This document shows positions 13,401-25,400 of a stretch of DNA of 64,000 nucleotides, in pieces. The notes under the pieces were generated by a model that had not been told where the DNA came from, searched no databases, and was given only the letters and a program-made list of their open reading frames with translations. Origin of the DNA: Telmatactis stephensoni (taxonomy: Eukaryota; Cnidaria; Anthozoa; Actiniaria; Isophelliidae); the NCBI GenBank assembly GCA_029948255.1, contig JALIZF010001832.1:372001-436000 (forward strand), in the 5' to 3' direction. Position numbers and translations under genes: made by a program. The number at the start of each line of letters is the position of its first letter. The first letter of the stretch is position 1.

Positions 13401-16400
13401 ATCGTGTATTCATTCATTTCATTATTTATTTCATTATTCATTTCATTATTCATTTCATTATTCATTTCATTATTCATTTCATTATTCATTTCATTATTCA
13501 TTTCATTATTCATTTCATTGTTCATTTCATTATTCATTTCATTATTCATTTCATTATTGATTTCATTATTCATTTCATTATTCATTTCATTTCATTTCAT
13601 TAGGTGTTTAGCTGGTTCACTAAATGTGAATGAACAATTTATTCAATGAGACCTCAATGCCTAATGAATAAAATGATTAACAGTATCATTTATAAAACTA
13701 TGACTAGATTAGCGATCTCTACAGGTTGCTATCAACAGACTTCATATATTGTCTAGCGTGGAATTAGCTGAATTGCAAGCGCATGAGGGTATTTTGCCCC
13801 TTAATAATGAGATTCATAGCACATATTTCAAGGCCTATTCCCTGTTCTATTCACTAGAGCAGCTTTCGTATGACTGTGAAAACGGCACGGTCACGGCAGG
13901 AATTTCGCATGTTTTTATAGACATCATGGCACTGATACAGACATGTCACGGCGCGGTCCGTTTCACACTGACACGAAAACTGCACTACCCACAGTCAAGG
14001 GCAATGATATGTCTGTACCTCTTCTATTTCATCCTTGAATTCCTCGGGTACAGTTCTTCGTGTGACACACATGTGGCAAGTACTTGTGTCTTTACCAGCC
14101 TCATTCATAGCAACAACCATGTACTCGGCGTCATCCTCCAACTTGCATCGTTCGATCAGGAGTGAGAAGAGTTCCCTATCTTGATCTTCTACTTCATCAA
14201 TGATGATAAACCTTCCTTCATCTTCGATTTGTGTGCCGTTTTTAAACCATTCGACAACTGGTTCTGGTTTACCAACAACACGTACATCAAACCTGACAAT
14301 ATCACCTGGTATGAAACAATAATAAATTAATAATGGAAACAAGGTGAGATGGGTAAAAAAAAATTTCAAAACTGAAAAAGCGGCACATTTTCTATATTAT
14401 AGTGGATATTCAGTTGACTCAAATGAAAAATGATACAACCCCACTCAATCACACCTACATAGTTCCGTGTCACTTTTTAAGTTATTTCAGAATTGTAACC
14501 ATTTCGAGGTTTTGTCATTTATTCTCAGCGAATAACCAGATTGAACGTTAATATTCCAGATATAAACAAAACTGATATATCGTCCAAACAAGGGACAAAA
14601 TTTACCTTCATCTGCTTCAACGTCTTTCAATCCTTCCTTGATCACAGGTAAAGCCAGGCCTTCTTCTACCACGATCTCTCCTGTGGTCTCTACGCCTCCA
14701 GCCGCATTAGTTACAACACATTTATACTCAGACTCGTCGTCCGCCTCGGTAAGCTCAATAACCAATGCATGGACATCACCCTCGTCTTCAAAAGCAACGC
14801 GATCATTTTCTTGTAACACTTCGTCATCTTTTAACCACGTTACTTCAGGATTTGGACCAGCGGCTACTTCACATTCGATTCTCGTCGAATCTCCTTCGAG
14901 AACGCTGGTCTCCTCTGGCAGTGGTCGGACAACTACTGGGACTGTAATGAAAACAAAATTATAAGCCTATTTTTAAAAAGTCAAAATTATATATTTAAGC
15001 CTTAACTAACCTGGAACTGCTGCATCAACAATGTCGGGGGCGGCTTTTTCCTGGACGGCTTCCTCCTCTTCCTTGAGCTCCTCGATAACAGGCTTTTGCG
15101 TGACACCAAGATGACAAGTACTCGAATCTTTACCAGCTTCATTCATTGCGACAACCATATACTCGGCGTCGTCATCCATTTCACATTTCTCGATCAGGAG
15201 TGAGAAGAGTTCCTTGTCTTGATCTTCTACCTCGTCAATGATGATAATTCTTCCTTTATCTTCGAGTTGCGTGCCGTTTTTAAACCATTCAACAACTGGC
15301 TCAGGCTTACCAACAACACGTACATCAAACCTGACAATATCGCCTGGGGTAGAACAGTATAAAAAGTTATGGTTAAGGTTGCGCTAAAATGATTCTGTAA
15401 ATTATTTACTCAACAAAGTGAATCACTACGAAAGATAAAATGCGTTTGAATGAGAACGTACGATAAAGACTCTATTCATGCTTTGGACTAATGCCTTATA
15501 CAATTTTCCGCAATAATTAGTATGACTGTTATAAGATACTAACCTTCCTCTGCTTCGACATTTTTCAATCCTTCCTTAATAACAGGTAACGACATTCCTT
15601 CTTCTACCACGACCTCTCCTACGGTCTCTACACTTCCAGCCGTATTAGTCACAACGCATTTATATTCTGACTCGTCGTCGATCTCTGTAGGTTGAATAAC
15701 TAATGCATGGACATCGCCTTCATCTTCATAAGTAACGCGATCATCTTCTGGCAGCACCTGATCGTCTTTGAACCAATGTCACTTCAGGATTTGGACCAGC
15801 AGCTATCTCACATTCGATTCGAGTGGAATCACCTTCTAGAACATTGGTCTCTTCTGGTAGGGGTTTTACAACCACTGGGGCTAGAATAAAAACACCAAGT
15901 TTAGTGAGTAAAAACAAACAGCTTTCTTAAAATAGTCCGCAACACTTTTCACTTACCAGTCACTTCTGCAGGTTTGACTTCTTCTTTCGGCACTTCTTTG
16001 ACGGCCTTCCTCTCTGAAATTTTAAACAAAAATTATTAATTGGGAATATTCATTATTATGTTCTGTTTTTTCAACGAGTTTCATTCTGCTATCGCGAAAG
16101 ATGGCAAAACGCCTGGAAGTAAACATTGTACCTGCTGTACCACTTGTAGGGCATCCCGTTTCTAAAAACATCGAATTTTGCACTTTTATAAAATACATTC
16201 ATTTTTAACCTTCAGGCTCTGTTTAAAGTTTTTATAAAAAATAAATTAAAAAAACAGACCTAAATAGATGTACATAAATGTGTTTCATACCTTCAACAAT
16301 GACTTCAGCATCACACACAGCTTGACCAGCAACATTCTCGGCCACCACTTTGTAGTACATAGACTCATCGTCCAGTGTAACCGGAGAAATACGCATTATG

Positions 16401-19400
16401 TGGGTGTCTCCATCCAGAGAGAATGTGTGGCGCTTATCAGAAACAATTTGTACGTTATCGCGGTACCAAGTGACGTGGATGTGTTTTGTTCCTGTTACCG
16501 TAACAGCCATTTCCACAGTTGATCCTTCTTCAAGCTCCATGTCTTTCAAAGGCTCCACAAACTTGGGGGCAATTTCACTATTCATACAAAATACATGGAT
16601 TAAAATCATAAACCAGCTTTAGTTACTTTGTTCGATTATTTCCTTGGTGGCTTCTTTGTTTGTTGATTTATTAGTTGTTTTGGCTCCTTGTTTGTTTGTG
16701 TTTGTGTGTTTTGCTGTCTCTTCAAAATGACCTAATACTTACTCTGCTTTTTCTTCCTCGATGCTCAGCTCTGGAAACAAAACAAAAAAATGTATTAAGA
16801 ACAGAAAACATATCTCCACTCATTAGGTCTACCCTTATAAAGGAGAATCACAAATTACCTTCTACAAGCAATTCAGCAGAGGTGTTAATTTCTCCAACCA
16901 TGTTGGTTACATAACAGATGTACAACCCCTCGTCTTCATCGATGTCTGTTTGCGTGATTTTCAGTTCGCTGCTTCTGTCATCGGTTACTATTGTCACTCG
17001 TTTGTCTTGTGTTACAGGATGTCCATCTTTTATCCACACAACACTTGTCTTGCCTTCGCTTTCAAACTCTGTGCGCATCGTAGCAGGCTTGCCTTCATCC
17101 ACTTCCACTTCAACTAATTCTTTAGTGATTCTAGGAGCTTTTGGTTCCTTTGAAGGAATTTCTTTGGGCTTTCGTTCGTCTTTCACATCTATAGTCTTAA
17201 TACTGACTTCTCTGTCTTTCTCCTCAATCCCAAGAGAAAGTTCCACAGGCTTAAGTGGTTGAGCAGGCATGCTTGCGTCTGAAACCGCCGATAGCGGCTT
17301 CTCGACAGTCAGTTCAACGGGAGCGAACTTTTCCTCTTCTTTAGGAAGCTCGACCTTAGTAATGATGCTAGGCTCTTTTTCCACAGGAACATCTACTTGA
17401 ATCTCAATCTGTTCTTCTACTCTTGGCCTTTCTTTTTCGATGCCAAGAGAAAGTTCGACAGGGGCAAACTTTTCCTTCTCTTTGGGGAGAGTAACTGACG
17501 TGATTCCTGGTTCTTTTTTCTGTGGGACACCCACTATGGTTTCAGCGGGTAATTCTCTTGGTTTATCCTTATCAAAGTCTATAGCAACTTCGACAGGAGC
17601 AAACTCTTCCTTTTCTTTTGAAAGAACGATTTCCGAAATATCCGGCTCTCTTTCCACTGGCTTGTCAACCTTGACTTTAATAGGCTTTTCTTGGTCAAGA
17701 TCTATAGCAAGTTCGACTGGGGCAAACTCTTCTTTTTCCTTTAGAGGGACAACTTCGGTGATATCTGGTTTCTCCACAATGCTAAGTTCAATAAATATTA
17801 CAAAAGAATAATCGATATTTATTGTTTGATAAAATCATGTTTTACCGTATATCAAGAAGGTACGTGAATTAATCGATGTCTTTTTTCATATATTTAGAGT
17901 AATTGCAATGAAACCATTCCTTTGAATCTTTTGCGCTATGCCCTTTTTTCGTTTTGCTATGCAATTATACGGGTAAAGAAGTGCAAGTAATGACACAGAA
18001 ATTAAAGAAAGATTCTGTACCTTGGTGCGAGTCCTTCTTCCTCAGCCTCGGACACTAAAATGTTGAATTATGTTTAAAAAATCAATATAAAATAAAGAAC
18101 GAAGGGCACAGTACTATCTCATAAATACCTGTCAGTACGACAATTTCTGCCTCCGATACAGTTTTTCCAAAGGAGTTAGTGACAACACATTGGTAAGAAG
18201 CTTCGTCTTCGAGAACAAGTTTCTTGATGACCAATGTGGTTGTGTCATCAGTGTCATGTCGTATTTGGACACGACGATCCTCCTGAATGGGTTTGTTGTT
18301 CTTGAGCCACTGCACGTCAGGTTTAGGTTTACCGGTATACTGCACTGTCTGCTCAAGTGTACTCCCTTCGATGACATCAAGGGCTTTCAAGGTTTTAGTG
18401 AATTCAGGTGCCGTACCTTCTGGCATCATGGCTGCAGAATATTGAGAAGAAATAATTAGAACCGTCAATACCTAAAACGTAATTGTCATTTCTTGATACC
18501 TGAAATGTCGACATTGAATGTTCTTCTATTTATTCCTGCGGGATTTTCAGCCTTAACCTGATAGGAGCCAGTATCTTGAGGACCAGCCTCTTTGATAGTC
18601 AGCGTATGAGTTTGGTCTTTGCTCTCTACTACGTGCTTTTCAGTCTTTGGAATTGGCTTGTTGTCCTTAAACCATTCGACCGTGGGTTGAGGTTTTCCAG
18701 TCACCTCGACCTCTAGCGTTATATCTCCGCTTTCCGTTAGTTCTAATGGACCTTGTCCAACAGCGGGATTGAAGGTCGGAGGAATCTGCTCTTCAGGAAT
18801 TTCGTTTACGAGTACCTCTGCCATAGTAGTCGCCTTTCCAAAATCATTTCTTGCTTCACACTTGTATTCTCCTTCGTCTTCCAGAACAGATTTGGGTATT
18901 TCCATGAAGCAGATTTCACCATCTACATCAGTCGTAACTCTATCACTTTCTAGCAGTACGGCTTCATCTTTAAACCATGTGATTTTAGGTGAAGGCATTC
19001 CCGTAACACGACACTCAAGGCGGACAGGTTCTCCTTCAAATACCTCGACAACTTTTAGTGGCTGGAAAAATTCAGGAGCAGCACCTTCTGGCTTTTCTAA
19101 AAGAGAGAAAAAAAATACCACAGTTATTTTATAAAATAAAATCCATCCACTTAAAGTGGAGGACGATCTTTATTATTACCTTCAACAGTAACTTTAAAAC
19201 TTCTTGTGATCGTTTCATCGTCGCTTGTCGAAAGGCATTTATAAACACCTTCATCCTCGGGTGTAGCTTCGGTGATCGTCAGAAAATGTTCACTGCCAGT
19301 GTCGTGGATCTTGTAAGTATCTTCACTTATAATAGGTTTGTCATCTTTGTACCATTTCACATCTGGAGCAGCCGTACCACTAATCTCGACTTTCAAAGTA

Positions 19401-22400
19401 AGGTCTTGGCCTTCTGTTATGTCTACTGGAGTCTCTTCTGAGTCCGTAACACTTGGAACCCCAGCAAGTGGTAAAACAGACAATATACAGGTAGAAGTAG
19501 ATTTTCCTGCCTCGTTCATGGCTATGCACTTGTACTCTCCAAAATCGTCCAAATTACAATCTTCAACTACCAAAGAGAATAGTTCTGGCTCCTTCTCATC
19601 TACATCATCGATGATTATCACTCGCCCCATATCTTCAAGTTGCTTTCCGTCTTTGAACCATTCAACCACCGGCAGTGGAAAGCCTACTACACGAACATCA
19701 AAGCGTACAATGGACTGTTCAACAACTTGTTGTGTCTTAAGTGGTTCTTTGAAGATTGGCATCGAGACACACTCCTCAACGATCAGCTCAGTTGTCATGG
19801 TCGCTGTTCCTTGATCAGTTTTAATTTCACATCTGTAATCTGCTTCGTCATCCAAAGACACTTTGCTAATTCTGAGAGAACAAACTCCTTCGTCAACAGC
19901 CATGGTTATACGCGGACTTTCCTCAAGAGCTTCGTCGTCCTTGAACCAGGTGACGGTGGCATTTTCACTACCAACTGTGCTGCATTGGATAGTAACAGAG
20001 GATCCTTCAACTACTTCCACCTCTTTCGAGTAGTCTGTGATTTTAGGTGCAACTTGAACATCTTAAAAAAGAAAAAAATATATTTTGCTCAAGGCACACA
20101 AATATTAATGGTAAAACAGCAATAACTATTACTTTATATATACCTAATACCCACAAAAATAACATACACCTAAAACTCCCATTGAAAGAACACACCAAAA
20201 TGCTAACACTGGAAAATAATATTATCGTATATACATACTTTCTTCACAATAAAAGATACCTATCAGTTTCCTCAGTTATAAACAACTTAGTACTTCAATT
20301 CTTCTTCCAAAAATATCTATATTTCAGCGGATTTTTAACCCCAATATTGCAATAGATGGTAAAATAATCTACTCAGTCATTTAGGTTCAAAAATGAGCAA
20401 TAAAACAACTAAAAATTATACTCAAAAACAACTAAACTACACAAACGGAACAATAACTGACTCTTTCATAACAATGTCATTCTTATACTAGTCGAAACTA
20501 CAAAACAGACCACAATTACGGTCTCCAAAAAACATACAGCGTTCAACACCACACCCACTGCAACATGCATACACAGACAAAATCTCCACATATTAAAAAT
20601 CTACCTTTAATAATTTCTTTCAGTTCCTCGATTTCGAAAGCCTTTTCTTTGGGAATACTTGGCTTTAGACCCTCCTCCATCGGAACAACAAACTCGATCG
20701 GCTCTCCAACCTTATCAACGGGAATCTCCTCTTTTGGAAGATCCTCCTTTTCGATGTCTACCTCAAAGTTTCGGATCGACGACCCTACTTCATTTACGGC
20801 CGTGCATTTGTACGTGCCCTTGTCCTCTGGTGTTGGCGATTTGATAGTCAACGAATAGGTATCATCGGTCTCAGTAATGACAGTTCGATCACTTGGTTTT
20901 ATTGGTTTCTCGTCTTTCGTCCATGTCACCTCAGGTGTGGGTTTGCCTTTCACCACAGCAGTCATTTGCACGTCACCTTCCTCTGTTACAATCAGTGGCT
21001 CCTCTTTATCTTCAATGAACTTCGGGCGCTCTTGGTCTTTCACAGGCTTCTTAGGAACCTTAGTTGGCTTTTCCTCGGTGGGAATGGCAAACGAGACGGG
21101 CTCTCCAACCTTGGCTACGGGAACCTCCTCTTTGGGAACAGCCTCCTTTTCGATGTCTACATCATAGCTTCGAATCGACTTGCCCACTTCATTTACGGCC
21201 GTGCATTTGTACGTGCCCTTGTCCTCTGGTGTTGGCGATTTGATAATGAGCGTGTGCGTGTCATCCTCAACAGTAATCACTGTTCGTTCACTAGGTTTCA
21301 CTGGTTTCTCGTCTTTCGTCCATGTCACCTCAGGTGTGGGTTTGCCTTTCACCACAGCAGTCATTTGCACGTCACCTTCCTCTGTTACAATCAGTGGCTC
21401 CTCTTTATCTTCAATGAACTTCGGGCGCTCTTGGTCTTTCACAGGCTTCTTAGGAACCTTAGTTGGCTTTTCCTCGGTGGGAATGGCAAACGAGACGGGC
21501 TCTCCAACCTTGGCTACGGGAACCTCCTCTTTGGGAACAGCCTCCTTTTCGATGTCTACATCATAGCTTCGAATCGACGTGCCCACTTCATTTACGGCCG
21601 TGCATTTGTACTGTGCCCTTGTCCTCTGGTGTTGGCGATTTGATAATGAGCGTGTGCGTGTCATCCTCAACAGTAATCACTGTTCGTTCACTAGGTTTCA
21701 CTGGTTTCTCGTCTTTCGTCCATGTCACCTCAGGTGTGGGTTTGCCTTTCACCACAGCAGTCATTTGCACGTCACCTTCCTCTGTTACAATCAGTGGCTC
21801 CTCTTTATCTTCAATGAACTTCGGGCGCTCTTGGTCTTTCACAGGCTTCTTAGGAACCTTAGTTGGCTTTTCCTCGGTGGGAATGGCAAACGAGACGGGC
21901 TCTCCAACCTTGGCTACGGGAACCTCCTCTTTGGGAACAGCCTCCTTTTCGATGTCTACATCATAGCTTCGAATCGACTTGCCCACTTCATTTACGGCCG
22001 TGCATTTGTAGGTGCCCTTGTCCTCTGGTGTTGGCGATTTGATAATGAGCGTGTGCGTGTCATCCTCAACAGTAATCACTGTTCGTTCACTAGGTTTCAC
22101 TGGTTTCTCGTCTTTCGTCCATGTCACCTCAGGTGTGGGTTTGCCTTTCACCACAGCAGTCATTTGCACGTCACCTTCCTCTGTTACAACCAGTGGCTCC
22201 TCTTTATCTTCAATGAACTTCGGGCGCTCTTGGTCTTTCACAGGCTTCTTAGGAACCTTAGTTGGCTTTTCCTCGGTGGGAATGGCAAACGAGACGGGCT
22301 CTCCAACCTTGGCTACGGGAACCTCCTCTTTGGGAACAGCCTCCTTTTCGATGTCTACATCATAGCTTCGAATCGACGTGCCCACTTCATTTACGGCCGT

Positions 22401-25400
22401 GCATTTGTACGTGCCCTTGTCCTCTGGTGTTGGCGATTTGATAATGAGCGTGTGCGTGTCATCCTCAACAGTAATCACTGTTCGTTCACTAGGTTTCACT
22501 GGTTTCTCGTCTTTCGTCCATGTCACCTCAGGTGTGGGTTTGCCTTTCACCACAGCAGTCATTTGCACGTCACCTTCCTCTGTTACAATCAGTGGCTCCT
22601 CTTTATCTTCAATGAACTTCGGGCGCTCTTGGTCTTTCACAGGCTTCTTAGGAACCTTAGTTGGCTTTTCCTCGGTGGGAATGGCAAACGAGACGGGCTC
22701 TCCAACCTTGGCTACGGGAACCTCCTCTTTGGGAACAGCCTCCTTTTCGATGTCTACATCATAGCTTCGAATCGACGTGCCCACTTCATTTACGGCCGTG
22801 CATTTGTACGTGCCCTTGTCCTCTGGTGTTGGCGATTTGATAATGAGCGTGTGCGTGTCATCCTCAACAGTAATCACTGTTCGTTCACTAGGTTTCACTG
22901 GTTTCTCGTCTTTCGTCCATGTCACCTCAGGTGTGGGTTTGCCTTTCACCACAGCAGTCATTTGCACGTCACCTTCCTCTGTTACAATCCAGTGGCTCCT
23001 CTTTATCTTCAATGAACTTCGGGCGCTCTTGGTCTTTCACAGGCTTCTTAGGAACCTTAGTTGGCTTTTCCTCGGTGGGAATGGCAAACGAGACGGGCTC
23101 TCCAACCTTGGCTACGGGAACCTCCTCTTTGGGAACAGCCTCCTTTTCGATGTCTACATCATAGCTTCGAATCGACGTGCCCACTTCATTTACGGCCGTG
23201 CATTTGTACGTGCCCTTGTCCTCTGGTGTTGGCGATTTGATAATGAGCGTGTGCGTGTCATCCTCAACAGTAATCACTGTTCGTTCACTAGGTTTCACTG
23301 GTTTCTCGTCTTTCGTCCATGTCACCTCAGGTGTGGGTTTGCCTTTCACCACAGCAGTCATTTGCACGTCACCTTCCTCTGTTACAATCAGTGGCTCCTC
23401 TTTATCTTCAATGAACTTCGGGCGCTCTTGGTCTTTCACAGGCTTCTTAGGAACCTTAGTTGGCTTTTCCTCGGTGGGAATGGCAAACGAGACGGGCTCT
23501 CCAACCTTGGCTACGGGAACCTCCTCTTTGGGAACAGCCTCCTTTTCGATGTCTACATCATAGCTTCGAATCGACGTGCCCACTTCATTTACGGCCGTGC
23601 ATTTGTACGTGCCCTTGTCCTCTGGTGTTGGCGATTTGATAATGAGCGTGTGCGTGTCATCCTCAACAGTAATCACTGTTCGTTCACTAGGTTTCACTGG
23701 TTTCTCGTCTTTCGTCCATGTCACCTCAGGTGTGGGTTTGCCTTTCACCACAGCAGTCATTTGCACGTCACCTTCCTCTGTTACAATCAGTGGCTCCTCT
23801 TTATCTTCAATGAACTTCGGGCGCTCTTGGTCTTTCACAGGCTTCTTAGGAACCTTAGTTGGCTTTTCCTCGGTGGGAATGGCAAACGAGACGGGCTCTC
23901 CAACCTTGGCTACGGGAACCTCCTCTTTGGGAACAGCCTCCTTTTCGATGTCTACATCATAGCTTCGAATCGACGTGCCCACTTCATTTACGGCCGTGCA
24001 TTTGTACGTGCCCTTGTCCTCTGGTGTTGGCGATTTGATAATGAGCGTGTGCGTGTCATCCTCAACAGTAATCACTGTTCGTTCACTAGGTTTCACTGGT
24101 TTCTCGTCTTTCGTCCATGTCACCTCAGGTGTGGGTTTGCCTTTCACCACAGCAGTCATTTGCACGTCACCTTCCTCTGTTACAATCAGTGGCTCCTCTT
24201 TATCTTCAATGAACTTCGGGCGCTCTTGGTCTTTCACAGGCTTCTTAGGAACCTTAGTTGGCTTTTCCTCGGTGGGAATGGCAAACGAGACGGGCTCTCC
24301 AACCTTGGCTACGGGAACCTCCTCTTTGGGAACAGCCTCCTTTTCGATGTCTACATCATAGCTTCGAATCGACGTGCCCACTTCATTTACGGCCGTGCAT
24401 TTGTACGTGCCCTTGTCCTCTGGTGTTGGCGATTTGATAATGAGCGTGTGCGTGTCATCCTCAACAGTAATCACTGTTCGTTCACTAGGTTTCACTGGTT
24501 TCTCGTCTTTCGTCCATGTCACCTCAGGTGTGGGTTTGCCTTTCACCACAGCAGTCATTTGCACGTCACCTTCCTCTGTTACAATCAGTGGCTCCTCTTT
24601 ATCTTCAATGAACTTCGGGCGCTCTTGGTCTTTCACAGGCTTCTTAGGAACCTTAGTTGGCTTTTCCTCGGTGGGAATGGCAAACGAGACGGGCTCTCCA
24701 ACCTTGGCTACGGGAACCTCCTCTTTGGGAACAGCCTCCTTTTCGATGTCTACATCATAGCTTCGAATCGACGTGCCCACTTCATTTACGGCCGTGCATT
24801 TGTACGTGCCCTTGTCCTCTGGTGTTGGCGATTTGATAATGAGCGTGTGCGTGTCATCCTCAACAGTAATCACTGTTCGTTCACTAGGTTTCACTGGTTT
24901 CTCGTCTTTCGTCCATGTCACCTCAGGTGTGGGTTTGCCTTTCACCACAGCAGTCATTTGCACGTCACCTTCCTCTGTTACAATCCAGTGGCTCCTCTTT
25001 ATCTTCAATGAACTTCGGGCGCTCTTGGTCTTTCACAGGCTTCTTAGGAACCTTAGTTGGCTTTTCCTCGGTGGGAATGGCAAACGAGACGGGCTCTCCA
25101 ACCTTGGCTACGGGAACCTCCTCTTTGGGAACAGCCTCCTTTTCGATGTCTACATCATAGCTTCGAATCGACTTGCCCACTTCATTTACGGCCGTGCATT
25201 TGTACGTGCCCTTGTCCTCTGGTGTTGGCGATTTGATAATGAGCGTGTGCGTGTCATCCTCAACAGTAATCACTGTTCGTTCACTAGGTTTCACTGGTTT
25301 CTCGTCTTTCGTCCATGTCACCTCAGGTGTGGGTTTGCCTTTCACCACAGCAGTCATTTGCACGTCACCTTCCTCTGTTACAATCAGTGGCTCCTCTTTA

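Larger units (their letters stand above)
14019..15880 (-). repeat. Tandem duplication of a two-exon Ig unit
   Basis: Exons 41+42 (15,011-15,880) and exons 43+44 (14,019-14,941) are two copies of one two-exon, two-Ig unit. They share exon boundaries, the split of the second Ig after E-x-G, and most of the protein sequence. Copy 41+42 has an added linker at its end and a one-base insertion; copy 43+44 runs instead into a c-type Ig through a phase-0 intron. Confidence 0.9.

Noticed and set aside
13311..13649. Plus-strand ORF of LFISLFIS repeats and its minus-strand MNNE repeat counterpart
   Set aside because: Both are translations of the 12-bp minisatellite in an intron.
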